From JAPOXR01 sp965214695 (lineage in GTDB: Bacteria > Pseudomonadota > Alphaproteobacteria > Rhodobacterales > Rhodobacteraceae), in contig OZ243967.1 in NCBI GenBank assembly GCA_965214695.1, forward strand, positions 2,480,001 to 2,544,000: a DNA stretch of 64,000 nt, given 5' to 3'. The translations under genes and the position numbers were made by a program. Position 1 is the stretch's first letter. Each line of letters opens with the position of its first letter. The notes under the pieces are model-generated. The model had not been told where the DNA came from and searched no databases. It worked only from the letters and a program-made list of their open reading frames with translations. This document shows, piece by piece, positions 26,653 through 35,852 of this stretch.

Positions 26653-29611
26653 CCCCTCCGCTGTCAGTCGTGAAATCCCATTCACCGAAACGGGCCAGGT
26701 GATGATAGGCCCCGCCATACTCGTCGCCGCCCATGAATGCGCGCGAGGTGAAGGGTGTGTCTTCTTCAAGCATCCAGGTGATCAATTCCTGGAACTTCTC
26801 CCAATCCTTGTCGAACCCGTCTTCATTGGCAATCTTGGCCACAGGGCCGGTCGCGCCGCGATCGACCTCGTCTTCGGACACCTTCCGTCCGATGCGGAGA
26901 TAGGCCGCGTAGCGCACGGGACCCGCCGGAATTCCCTCGAAGCCACCGAGTTCGAGCATCTTGGCCGTCAGCGGGATCTGCTTGTCAAACTGCCGGATAT
27001 TGGCCGCGGTCGGGATGGTGCCGGATTTGTAGTCGTACAGTGCCAACTCGCCATCCAGGCAGTCGATCCGGTCGGCGCGGGCGGTGAGCGTGAATTGTCC
27101 GTCGAGGAGTTCGATCCGACCCCGGTGTTCGAGGAATTGCGGTGAACCCTTGGTCCGGCGTCTGACCTCCATCAGCAGGAACTCCTCGGCCATGTTGTCC
27201 AACTCGCTGATCCACAGCTGTCTTGTATGCTCGGGATACTCGATGCCGGACAGCATCTGCCGGGCAATGTCCCTGAGCCTGCCGGCAGTCGGAACCTCCT
27301 GGCGAGTCCCGCCATTCTCGAACAGCCTGTGCATGACGTCGTGGAACAGGGTTCCACGAACAGCTGCCTCCGGCTGGGCGCCGATCGGCCTTAGCTCCTT
27401 CAGGCCCAGCACCCGCCGGGCATAGATTTGGTAGGGGTCGGTGACCAGCGTCCTGATCTCGGTCACCGAGAGCTGCCTGGGCCTGGCATGTTGTGGCGGG
27501 CACGGTGCCGGCCGGGATGCCGGGATGAGCGGCCTGGCCGGTGCCTCCATCTGGCGAACCTGGTCAAGCAGCACCTCGCCACGATGTCGCATGTCACCCA
27601 GTGCCGCCTTGCCCTCGTCGCCAAGCCCGCCAAGCAGACCGACCAGCCGGCTCAGCCATCGTGAAGGCACGGCCGGCCGGTCCTGGTTGCGCACGGACCG
27701 GCTCAGAATGACGCTCCTGGCCGATATTGCCTGTTGAAAGTCATGCGCCAGCAGCCCGATGCGACGCTCGGGCATCAGCAAGCCAGCCTGTTTTCGCATG
27801 TCGCGGTTGAGCCAGGGATCGGGCATCTGGTGGCGGGGCCAGATTCCCTCGTTCAGGCCGCCGGCAATCACCAGATCGGGACAGTGCATGCGGGCATCGA
27901 TCGAACTGCGGATCGAGATCTGCCGGTGTACCAGATACGGCTCCGGATTCGCCGACCTGCCGACACAAACGGACCGAAACAGGTGGAGATAGTCCTCGCT
28001 CGCAAGCTGGCCGGTAGCGTCGCTGACTTCCCGCAGTTCCTCGAAGAGCTCGACCACCGCCTTTTCTGCCTCCGACACCGCGGGAAAACCCCCCTCCTCC
28101 GCTTGCGATCCAAGAATGAGAATGGTTGCAAGCCCAAGATGCGATTCGGCCAGCTGGCAAAGCTCGCCCTCCGTGACCTGCGAAATCTCGGCAAGGATCT
28201 GCCCCAGCCAGGCAACCCACTCACTCGCCTGGTCATCGCCGCCGATTCTGGACCGAAAACCGTCAAACACGGACTCCAGGCCCTGGCCTGGCTCCCGCAT
28301 GCGAATGGCATCCTCCAGCCGGTTGGTCATCTGGCGATGCAGGTCGATCTGCGCCGACGAATGGCATAGCGGATGCTTGAGGAGGGCGACCAGCGGAACC
28401 GGCTCCGGTTTGCGCCCCAGCATTGCCGCCAACCCGTGCAGGAACCGGCCCGGAATGGTTTCAAGCAGGGATTCATCAAGGCTGTTATTGGGTATCAGCT
28501 TCCAACGGCGCAGGGCGGCGGTCACCTGGCGGGCAAGATCCCAGTCAGGCGTGACCAGCGATGCCTTCTCGCCATTCTCGACCGCCATTCGCAGGCGAAG
28601 CGCAATGGCGACCGCTTCCTCGCGGGGCCCCGGGGCCTCCAGAAGCGTCAGTTGATCGGTTGCCTTGCGGATATTGGCAAGAAGCGGCCCTTCCGTCATC
28701 CACTGGTCGGTGACCGGTGCCGGGCGCAGCGCCAGCGACACCAGTTGCCGACGCGGGTGGTCGGCATCATCCGTCTCCTGCCAGCGCCGCACATCGCCGG
28801 CCGCGAGCCCGACCTGGTCGAGGAAGCACTTGATCCGGAATTGCGGGTGGTCCTCGCCGGTCTCGGACCCGGTCATGGAATCCCAGGCCGCCTGCGGCAG
28901 GTCGAAATCGAAGCAAGGCATGACGACCGCGCCCTGCGGCAGGCCGGCGACAGCCTTCATCAGCAATTGCGTGGCACCCCGCGACCCGGTCGACCCGGCA
29001 ACGATGACCGGATGGTCGGGCGGCCGCTCCTGCCATGTCTCGACCAGTCGTTCCACCACCAGGCGCTGCCGGGAATGGAGGTCCGGGGTCGCATTCAGCC
29101 CCCAATGCCGCTCGAGGATGTCGATGAACTCCAGGCTCCTGGCCCAGTGTCCGGAATGTTCGGACAGATCGAGTTCCTTCAGCCGGTCCGGGTCAACTCC
29201 TTCCTCGTGCATCTCGTCCAGCAGCCTGGCCAGGCTGTCAGCGAGCTCGAAGGTGGCGGATCTTGCTGCGAATCGCTGGTCGTGCTGCAACAGCGTGGCG
29301 ACTGCCTGCGACAGTTCCAGCTTGCGCCTCAGCGGCGAGACCGGTCCGGGTATGTCCGGATAGGCTGGATCATTGGCCAGGTCTGCAACCAGCCGCAGCA
29401 CCGGCAGCAATCCGGGTGGGAGCCTGGCGAATTCGGAAAGGATTCCGCTGCGAGTATGACGTGTGTTGACGTAGATCAGGGTCCTGGCCATGGCCTCGGG
29501 CGGCTGGCCGGCATGTCGGTTGCGCAGGCCCTGCACGAAATCAGCTACAAAGTCGCATCCCGGTGCCATGGCATAGACCCGTGGCCTGGCATGGTCTGCG
29601 AATGGTAGCAT
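26636..29611 (-). CDS. addB: Double-strand break repair protein AddB
   Basis: AddB partners AddA. The ATG at 29611 (MLPFADHARPRVYAMAPG) has GGAG at good spacing and starts at the first conserved strand, giving 991 residues. The N-terminal half is the inactivated helicase-like part that contacts DNA. The C-terminal nuclease has VRGTLFHDVMHRLF and LALYDYKSGT, the RecB-nuclease D and K motif. It is cotranscribed with addA and lies downstream of murU in related genomes; here a decayed HipA-type gene separates them. Confidence 0.94.
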   Translation of the reverse strand: MLPFADHARPRVYAMAPGCDFVADFVQGLRNRHAGQPPEAMARTLIYVNTRHTRSGILSEFARLPPGLLPVLRLVADLANDPAYPDIPGPVSPLRRKLELSQAVATLLQHDQRFAARSATFELADSLARLLDEMHEEGVDPDRLKELDLSEHSGHWARSLEFIDILERHWGLNATPDLHSRQRLVVERLVETWQERPPDHPVIVAGSTGSRGATQLLMKAVAGLPQGAVVMPCFDFDLPQAAWDSMTGSETGEDHPQFRIKCFLDQVGLAAGDVRRWQETDDADHPRRQLVSLALRPAPVTDQWMTEGPLLANIRKATDQLTLLEAPGPREEAVAIALRLRMAVENGEKASLVTPDWDLARQVTAALRRWKLIPNNSLDESLLETIPGRFLHGLAAMLGRKPEPVPLVALLKHPLCHSSAQIDLHRQMTNRLEDAIRMREPGQGLESVFDGFRSRIGGDDQASEWVAWLGQILAEISQVTEGELCQLAESHLGLATILILGSQAEEGGFPAVSEAEKAVVELFEELREVSDATGQLASEDYLHLFRSVCVGRSANPEPYLVHRQISIRSSIDARMHCPDLVIAGGLNEGIWPRHQMPDPWLNRDMRKQAGLLMPERRIGLLAHDFQQAISARSVILSRSVRNQDRPAVPSRWLSRLVGLLGGLGDEGKAALGDMRHRGEVLLDQVRQMEAPARPLIPASRPAPCPPQHARPRQLSVTEIRTLVTDPYQIYARRVLGLKELRPIGAQPEAAVRGTLFHDVMHRLFENGGTRQEVPTAGRLRDIARQMLSGIEYPEHTRQLWISELDNMAEEFLLMEVRRRTKGSPQFLEHRGRIELLDGQFTLTARADRIDCLDGELALYDYKSGTIPTAANIRQFDKQIPLTAKMLELGGFEGIPAGPVRYAAYLRIGRKVSEDEVDRGATGPVAKIANEDGFDKDWEKFQELITWMLEEDTPFTSRAFMGGDEYGGAYHHLARFGEWDFTTDSGGDVDVA

Positions 29612-29982
29612 CAAGATCTCCGGAAATTGCCGGAACATCTTGCCCGGCACGCAAAAGATGGGTGGAATGTCGCCAAGATTCAAGGTCCACACTGGATCCG
29701 GGCACGCAGGGTAAACGAACCGGTTCGTCATGGAAGGGTCCGACAGGACTCCTTCATATCGCACCGGCCAGGGACGGACTCAGCCTGCCACCTGCATGGC
29801 AACATCCGGGGTCGGACTGAATACAGCAGTTCGACGGTGCGGCAAGGAATGCTCAGTTGGCATCGCCAATGGTAGCCCGGCAACCCGTATCGGCGGGATC
29901 AATCGCGAAAGCTGATCTCAAGAAAGGATTTCGTTCAATGCGGCTGATCGTTCCGTGACAATACCGACCACCTTGTTTCGCA
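29612..29982. other. Intergenic region between addB and the HipA remnant
   Basis: About 370 bases. The part near 29986-29865 is probably the decayed continuation of the HipA-like gene, since short stretches in different frames follow its stop, but no coherent domain can be read. It must also hold the addB promoter. Confidence 0.4.
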
Positions 29983-30936
29983 TCATGTTCGCTGCTCCCC
30001 AAGGATCTGGGCAAGCCAACCTTCAGGCAGGAGCGATTCGATGAAGGGCGGGAGCTTGCCCGGCGTGTCTTCCCGGACGTGAGCCGGCCCGCCGCCCTTC
30101 TGGGGTTTCCAGCGCCATTCGAAACCGTCATGCGTCAAATGGCCGAGCAATTCGCCGTGCCAGAAAACCAGGAGATCAAGGGCCGCCCGGTTCGCCGGCA
30201 CGGTGGCCTCGCCGGGTTGATGTAGGAAGAAACGCTCCGCAAGTTTGCCCTCCTGAAACCACCCATTCATCTTTGCCAAACCCCAAACGGAATCGGCCGC
30301 AACCTGCGGTGAGACGTATTCCTCGACCAGGCGTGCGGCCATCCGGTTGCGCATCCGGGGCGTGATCGAACTTGCATGCTCGCTTCTGAGTCGAAAGGCT
30401 TCCAGAAACCGCTGACGCGGCGAGGACACATCAACGCGCAACTCACCCAAATCGTCCCCGATCACGGCACTGGCCGTCGATGGGTCCTTCGGGGCCACGT
30501 TCTGGATGATCTCGAGCGTATGAATGCGTGTGCGTTGATTGCGCCGCGGCCGGTGATGAACAGCCGTCGATCCGGTACCGGCCCCAACAGAAATGCACTC
30601 GCTGACGACAGGTAGGCGCTGGGGGTGGAGATATCGTGCGATACGCACGGCGTGACCGAGGACCACGGCTTCGATGTCGCTCTCACTCTCGACATAGACG
30701 CCGCGCACAAGCCGAACCAGCGTCCCCGCTTGTGCGCGATGGTACGCCCGTGTCGCATCGATTGTCTCGCCCACCAGGTGCAGAATAGTGATTATCCCGT
30801 ATTCGAGATGCGTGATAATGACATCGCCTCGGCCGCGACTCCATTCGCTGGCCTGGTGATGCACGTCATGGTGGATTGGGGTTTGGCAGTTACAGCCAGA
30901 TATCAGGAAGGTGGAAGCGTCTCTCCTGGCTTGCAC
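29983..30936 (-). pseudogene. AbiEi/HipA-type fusion protein, truncated
   Basis: The frame contains a winged-helix AbiEi-type region (GETIDATRAYHRAQAGTLVR, LVRGVYVESE, AVRIARYLHPQRLP). A helical linker follows (FRLRSEHASSITPRMRNRMA), then the start of a HipA N-terminal beta domain (WHGELLGHLTHDGFEWRWKP, ESLLPEGWLAQ). It stops right after LPEGW, where full-length relatives continue into the Ser/Thr-kinase-like HipA domain. No good start precedes the AbiEi part, and a possible ATG near 30821 is in a shifted frame. Both ends therefore look damaged. The intact form would combine an antitoxin-like regulator with a HipA-like kinase. Confidence 0.65.
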
Positions 30937-30972
30937 CGGGGCGGGCCCATCGCGGACGCGCCAGTTTCAATG

Positions 30973-31677
30973 TCACCTCCGCGCTGCCCTTTCGGCAAGC
31001 TGGCTTGCAGCGGTGAGCCCGGCAGGATTCCCGGCATCCGCCCATTCGCCATCATGGACAATCCCGAACAGCCGGCGCTCGACGACAAGCCGGTCCCATT
31101 CCCTGTTGAGTGAAAACACCCGCTGCCGGTGCCCGGACAGTCCGTCAGTGCGGATGATCTGGGCGCCGGTATAGACAAGGCCCTGCTCACCTGCTTGGCA
31201 CCGCCTGGCCCTGCCGTCGGTATCAAGAACAAAATCGCCGGCCCCGGGATGGCCCCGTGCCTGTTCGGGAAGACAGAGCAACAGCAATGCACCTGCCGTC
31301 ACATCCGGCCAGGCCGCCTCCAGCTGCGTGAAGGGATTGCGCCCGCTCCAGACCGAGTCCGAATTCAGCGTGAAGACCGGCTCCGGGCCCAATACCGGCA
31401 GGGCGGCCAGGAGGCCGCCGCCGGTATCGAGGATGTCCGGATGCTCATGGGCAAGCTCCAGGCCTGGTCGCCCGGCTAGGTGATCGGCAATGGCCTCGGC
31501 CCGGTAGTGCAGATTGACGACGATCCGGGAGATTCCAGCATCCTCAGCAACGGCCAGCGCATGATCAATCAGCGCTTGGCCCCCGGCCCTGACCAGCGGC
31601 TTGGGCGTGCAGGCGGTCAGTCCCTCCAGGCGCTTGCCGAAGCCGGCGGCAAAGATCATGGCAGCGCGACCGGTCAA
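30973..31677 (-). CDS. murU: N-acetylmuramate-1-phosphate uridylyltransferase MurU
   Basis: A 234-residue nucleotidyltransferase with the signature AAGFGKRLEGLTACTPKPLV. The acidic metal-binding residues are in TLNSDSVW and DAGNP. With AmgK it converts recycled MurNAc to UDP-MurNAc, bypassing de novo synthesis and so lowering dependence on MurA. It overlaps amgK by 4 bases (ATGA), the conserved pairing that supports this assignment over generic sugar nucleotidyltransferases. Confidence 0.9.
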   Translation of the reverse strand: MTGRAAMIFAAGFGKRLEGLTACTPKPLVRAGGQALIDHALAVAEDAGISRIVVNLHYRAEAIADHLAGRPGLELAHEHPDILDTGGGLLAALPVLGPEPVFTLNSDSVWSGRNPFTQLEAAWPDVTAGALLLLCLPEQARGHPGAGDFVLDTDGRARRCQAGEQGLVYTGAQIIRTDGLSGHRQRVFSLNREWDRLVVERRLFGIVHDGEWADAGNPAGLTAASQLAERAARR

Positions 31678-32684
31678 GGCGAACGGGTCCGAAGTCCGGC
31701 GAGCACCTCCCGGCCTGGAGGCGGCAAATGTTCCCCGACAAATGCCGACAGGCGGACAAGGGCCTGGTGGGACAGGTTGGCGGCAAGGTAGCGCCAGACC
31801 CGCGGCAGGTGATCGAGATAGCGGGGCTTGCCGTCGCGGATGGCCAGGCGGGCAAAGATTCCGATGATCCGCAGGTTTCGCTGGGCGCCGCAGACTGCCA
31901 TGGCGTATCGCAGGTCATCCTCCCGCTGGCCTGAGAGCTTGGCATAGCGCGCCATCATTTCCAGTTGCAACTCCTCCGGAATGTCCCGCCTTGCATCCTC
32001 CAGGATGGAGACCAGGTCGTAGGCCGGATGACCGGTGGAGCCATCCTGGTAGTCGAGCACGCCAAGCCGGCGAATGCCGCGCCGGTCCGGAAGCCAGACC
32101 AGGTTTTCGGCATGATAGTCACGGTGGACGAAAACCGGCTCTCCGTCCAACCCCGACACCAGGTCACGGATGATAGTCCGGAAGGCCTCGATGAAGCCTG
32201 GTTCGGGCTCCTCGCCGGTCACGCCGGCCCAGTACCATTCGATGGCCAACCCGGCGAGTTCCGACTGGAGCTGCGCGGAGTATTCCGGGAACCCCGATCC
32301 GGGCGCCCTGCCCCGCAGGTGCAGCAGCAGGTCGATGGCCGTCGAATAGATCGGGACCTCGAGCTCCGGTCGGTTCCCAAGCACCGTGGCGACGAGGTCA
32401 TCGCCGAGATCCTCGAGCAGCAGGAAACCATGGTCGGTATCGATGGCATGGATATGCGGTGGGCAGCACCCCGCCCCGGCCAGGAAACCGGTCGCCCGGA
32501 GGAAAGGCTCCAGCGGGCCGCACATGGCGGGCGGCGCATCCATCAGCACCCGGCTCGCACCGGAGGCAGGATCGACCAGCCGCCGGTAGCACCGCGGCGA
32601 TGCGTCACCGGCAAGCGGGCTGGAGACGGCGTGCTGCCACCCGGCCTGCTCGAGAAAATCCTGCATGAATCGTTGGCGGGTCAC
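31674..32684 (-). CDS. amgK: MurNAc/GlcNAc anomeric kinase AmgK
   Basis: An aminoglycoside-phosphotransferase-fold kinase with FVHRDYHAENLVW as catalytic loop and GVLDYQDGSTGHPAYDLVS as metal-binding loop. It phosphorylates MurNAc at C1 for MurU. The GTG at 32684 overlaps the tsaE stop by 4 bases (GTGA) and gives 336 residues, so I prefer it to the ATG at 32711. The tsaE-amgK-murU order is typical of alphaproteobacteria. Confidence 0.9.
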   Translation of the reverse strand: MTRQRFMQDFLEQAGWQHAVSSPLAGDASPRCYRRLVDPASGASRVLMDAPPAMCGPLEPFLRATGFLAGAGCCPPHIHAIDTDHGFLLLEDLGDDLVATVLGNRPELEVPIYSTAIDLLLHLRGRAPGSGFPEYSAQLQSELAGLAIEWYWAGVTGEEPEPGFIEAFRTIIRDLVSGLDGEPVFVHRDYHAENLVWLPDRRGIRRLGVLDYQDGSTGHPAYDLVSILEDARRDIPEELQLEMMARYAKLSGQREDDLRYAMAVCGAQRNLRIIGIFARLAIRDGKPRYLDHLPRVWRYLAANLSHQALVRLSAFVGEHLPPPGREVLAGLRTRSP

Positions 32685-33193
32685 GATCGGCCAGCCCGCT
32701 TCAACTGCCATCGGCGAAGTGCACTGACGAGTCCTGCCGCATCCGACGCGACGTCGATCCGGCGCCGGTCATCATTCGGTCCGCAGAAACCGAAGTGAAT
32801 CCGGTGAGCGGAGGCCGGAAGCGACCCGCCAAGCCGTTCCGGCCACTCGACCAGGCAGAGATGTCGTTCAAAAGCCTCATCCAGCCCCAATTCAACTGCC
32901 TCCATCGGAGATTCCAGCCGGTAGAGATCTACATGCCAGATCTCGAAATCACCGGAATGGTAGGTCTGGATCAGGGTGTAGGTAGGCGAAGGGATGTCAT
33001 CATCGGCGTCGTGTGGAGCGAGCAATGAGCGGATGAATGCCCGGGCAAACACCGTCTTGCCGGCGCCGACCGGGCCGAACAGCAACACGGTGTCAATTCC
33101 GCTGCACATGCCGGCGACTATCCGCGCAAGATCCTCTGTCTGTTCGAGCAGACACTCCTCGAGCCTGAACCGGTTGGCGCAATCCTCACGCAT
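32681..33193 (-). CDS. tsaE: tRNA t6A biosynthesis ATPase TsaE
   Basis: A 170-residue P-loop protein with GPVGAGKT (40-47), the SPTYTLIQTY switch, and the conserved WHVDLYRLESPMEAVELGLDE and LVEWPERLGG stretches. TsaE binds the TsaB-TsaD dimer and hydrolyses ATP to reset the complex that makes t6A37 in ANN-decoding tRNAs. Its partner TsaD is encoded at 41697-42791 in this window. The gene leads the tsaE-amgK-murU operon. Confidence 0.95.
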   Translation of the reverse strand: MREDCANRFRLEECLLEQTEDLARIVAGMCSGIDTVLLFGPVGAGKTVFARAFIRSLLAPHDADDDIPSPTYTLIQTYHSGDFEIWHVDLYRLESPMEAVELGLDEAFERHLCLVEWPERLGGSLPASAHRIHFGFCGPNDDRRRIDVASDAAGLVSALRRWQLKRAGRS

Positions 33194-33650
33194 GACCGTC
33201 CATACCCCGTGCCGCCAGACGCGTCCATGACCGGACGCATCCCGGCAAGCAGGTTCAGTGGCTGTCGGGGCAGCGATGGCGACGGCCGGATGACAGGATC
33301 GAGCCGTGCTGGCGGTCGGCAGCGCCAGGCGGGTTCAATGCATGTCGCTGGAATTCACTGCGTTCAGGGTGTGCTCAAGGCCGTCTGCGAATGTACACTT
33401 CAAGCAGCGATTTGGCCTTGCCGGCATCGCGTGCCAGGGCGGCATTGAAGGTGCTGGCATGTTCCTGCGCCGCTTCTTCGCCGCGGTTGTTGAGCACCAG
33501 CATCCGGCAGCGCAGATAGGTGTCATAGCTGATGGCATGAATGGGGAGCAGGTCTCGAGAGTTGCACGCCGCGATCAGCGTCTGGCATCCTGCCTACCAC
33601 CTGCCCCGGTACCTCCATCATCCTGATTGTCGCCCTGTACACTGATGTGG
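33194..33650. other. Junction between tsaE and hipA
   Basis: About 460 bases. A minus-strand frame from about 33590 to 33375 has coding-like sequence without a usable start and is listed separately. The rest contains no recognisable element. Confidence 0.4.
33375..33590 (-). pseudogene. Possible gene remnant of unknown family
   Basis: The frame reads well for about 70 codons (for example DLLPIHAISYDTYLRCRMLV, then RGEEAAQEHASTFNAALARD and KSLLEVYIRRRP at the stop). It opens directly after a TAG with no normal start codon near the beginning; the first ATG falls halfway. It looks like the C-terminal end of a longer, lost gene. The family was not recognised. Confidence 0.3.
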
Positions 33651-34913
33651 TCAACTGACGGCCACCGACAGGTCGATCAGGCTGCGTGCCTTCTCCGTCT
33701 CCTCATGATCGAATGCCGGTCGGTAGGCCGCAATCTCCCTCTTGGACATGCCGGCGTCCCTGCAATGCACGGTCCACTGGTCTTCGATGGTTCCGACCAT
33801 GCGCTTCAGCTTGGCGCGGGCCCGGTCCTCGCTCAGGCCAAAATATGGGGCCGCTTCGAGGGCCGCCTCGATTGAAGCGGTTCGGCCAAATTCTTCGCTG
33901 ATGCCAGTCTCGAGTCGTCTGTGCCGTTCCGGTTGGGGATTGATGTCGAAGGCAGGCGCAAGAATCCAGCGGTTGTCATCGGCATAAAGGAAGCCGTGAT
34001 TCTTCAGGTGGTCGTCATTGTTCGATACGAGGATTGTGAACATGAGCCGCAGGTGCAACTCCTCCATCTGGCGTCCCGGTTCCGCACCATGCGCGGCGAT
34101 TCCGTCAATTATGTCGGTGTAATACCCACCACTTCCCTCTGCGCGTCCCAGGAAGGACTGCGCCGACAGGTAGGGAACACGGCCCAAGCCCCGTCGATCA
34201 AAGCGCCGGATGATTGCGACGGGAAAGGCACTCCCGGCGAGTTCGAGACGCGCATCCGCCGCATCAATCCCGGCAGCACGCGCCAGTCTCAGGGTTGCCA
34301 CCTCGACTCGCTCGACCGGTTTGGTGTCACGTTCCGACGTGAATTTGGCGATCGCAAGATTCCCGCCATCGTCAAAATCCGATTTTGGACGCGCTCCTCC
34401 GAGCGAGCCGACATAACCGACGAGTTCCCGAAGCTGGAATTCCCCGATCACCGGATCGGTCTCGTAGGCCCGGGCCAGCGCCATCAGCGCCTCTAGGCCG
34501 TTTCGGCGAGGAATGGGAGGATGACTCCCGGATTGCAATCGACCATCCTCGTCGACGAACCTCAAGGCGCCCTGTCGGGTTTCGTCGTTGGCAGGCAGCA
34601 GGAACTCCAGTTCGTTGGGCCGCCGCCCCAGAGACCTTTCGATGATACCTCGTCCCCAGCTGTCTGGCGATGCATCGGTAACAGCTCCCGGCAGCGCCGA
34701 TCGAATCGAGTCTCGCCGACCCGACCGCACTTGCGGAGCCTCCTCCAGCGGCAGGTCCGGGGCGAGCGCGAATGCACCTGGTTGCTCGAGCCAGGATTGT
34801 GCGTAGCGAAACGAACTGAATTGCCGGGCGCCATCATCCTCGAACCGAAGTTCTCCAACGGGGAGCATGCTCTGCCCCAGGAAGACACCGATCCGCCGCC
34901 GCATCCGGTTCAA
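33651..34913 (-). CDS. hipA: HipA-family serine/threonine kinase toxin
   Basis: The 420-residue protein carries the whole HipA fold: an N-terminal beta domain (GELRFEDD), SLGGARPK as ATP-binding glycine loop (170-177), LVSNNDDHLKNHGF as catalytic loop (about 296-308), and LAPAFDINP as the DFG-like metal site. HipA phosphorylates glutamyl-tRNA synthetase or other targets and induces growth arrest, held in check by HipB. It overlaps hipB by 4 bases (ATGA). All key residues seem present, so the pair is probably functional. Confidence 0.92.
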   Translation of the reverse strand: MNRMRRRIGVFLGQSMLPVGELRFEDDGARQFSSFRYAQSWLEQPGAFALAPDLPLEEAPQVRSGRRDSIRSALPGAVTDASPDSWGRGIIERSLGRRPNELEFLLPANDETRQGALRFVDEDGRLQSGSHPPIPRRNGLEALMALARAYETDPVIGEFQLRELVGYVGSLGGARPKSDFDDGGNLAIAKFTSERDTKPVERVEVATLRLARAAGIDAADARLELAGSAFPVAIIRRFDRRGLGRVPYLSAQSFLGRAEGSGGYYTDIIDGIAAHGAEPGRQMEELHLRLMFTILVSNNDDHLKNHGFLYADDNRWILAPAFDINPQPERHRRLETGISEEFGRTASIEAALEAAPYFGLSEDRARAKLKRMVGTIEDQWTVHCRDAGMSKREIAAYRPAFDHEETEKARSLIDLSVAVS

Positions 34914-35296
34914 AACGCGGTTCCCTTTGCATTGGTGGCGACCGACATGTCACCAATTTCGGTCGCCACCGGACGGAGTCCGCCAACATCAACGCGTCGC
35001 TTGCGGATTCGCTTCGGCAACTCGGACGTTTCCATCAACAGGCCGGCGTCGTCGGTCGCGATGTCGAGCAGTTCTTCAAGGCGGTGCATCTCACCCAGGG
35101 CCTGAAGGGCTTTCGCCAGGCAACCAATCGATACGCCCGGCTCACCCTTCTCAAGGCGCACGACGGTTGGAACAGACACGCCTATGCGCGCTGCGAAGTC
35201 GGCGACCGGAATGCGGCGCCTTTTGCGGGCAATCTGGATATTGCGGCCCAGGCTGTGAAGAGCGCGAAGGACTGCGGGTGTGATTTGTTTTATCAT
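34910..35296 (-). CDS. hipB: HipB-like Xre-family antitoxin
   Basis: A 128-residue protein. Residues 15-75 form a helix-turn-helix of the Xre type: GRNIQIARKRRRIPVADFAA, then RIGVSVPTVVRLEKGEPGVS. A long C-terminal tail probably contacts HipA. It precedes hipA with a 4-base overlap, the usual antitoxin-toxin order. It should repress its own promoter in the AT-rich region directly upstream. Confidence 0.9.
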   Translation of the reverse strand: MIKQITPAVLRALHSLGRNIQIARKRRRIPVADFAARIGVSVPTVVRLEKGEPGVSIGCLAKALQALGEMHRLEELLDIATDDAGLLMETSELPKRIRKRRVDVGGLRPVATEIGDMSVATNAKGTAF

Positions 35297-35345
35297 ACTA
35301 TAGAAATATATATATTAAAATATTTTACAAGCAAATATTAGTGAG
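35297..35345 (-). promoter_or_regulatory. AT-rich hipBA promoter/operator candidate
   Basis: Directly upstream of hipB is a strikingly AT-rich block in an otherwise GC-rich window. It contains an inverted repeat, AATATTT (35319-35325) and AAATATT (35333-35339), and TA-rich -10-like sequence around 35300-35317. HipB dimers bind palindromes of this kind. This is an assignment by position and symmetry only. Confidence 0.5.
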
Positions 35346-35852
35346 TATAAAAAATCTGGCCCTGCTGGTAATGTCGGTGGGCACTCGGTGTGAGGTGGCG
35401 AAACATTCATGTGTCAACCTGTGCGCAATTGATGAAGAAACGGCAGCATGCGGGAATGTTGCGATGGTTATCGGCTGAAGGTCCGACACTCGCCGCGGCT
35501 GGCAAGGTCGAATCCCAAGGCATCATGTATCCGGACGGCAGCAAACGGGGCGACGATTCGAAAATGGTTTTGGCGACAGGGCCGAGATTCGGGCGAAACT
35601 TGGCGAACATTCTGAATTGCTGCCGGGCGGGGCGGGTTCAATTGCCCTCCCGCCCGAGCGGCTTTTCTTGAGCAATTACGCCAGGTCTTCGTGGGTGTCC
35701 TGAATGCGCCTTCGCCTCCAACCCCAGGGGCTCCGGAATTATGACGACGCGGGCTCTTGGCGCTCGGACGCAGGGACGCTGGGCAGGAGGTCTTGTCCGT
35801 GTACTACCGCCAGGGCAAATCCCGCGACCCCGGCGCGGGCGGCGTGCCAATT
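35346..35852. other. Intergenic, about 500 bases, nothing recognised
   Basis: Between the hipB promoter region and the end of the unknown 378-residue gene. Frames of 70-90 residues exist here, but none has recognisable domains or a good ribosome-binding site. It may contain island remnants. Confidence 0.4.

Noticed and set aside
35390..35671. 93-residue plus-strand frame between hipB and the unknown gene
   Set aside because: No recognisable fold, no ribosome-binding site and an odd composition; treated as chance.
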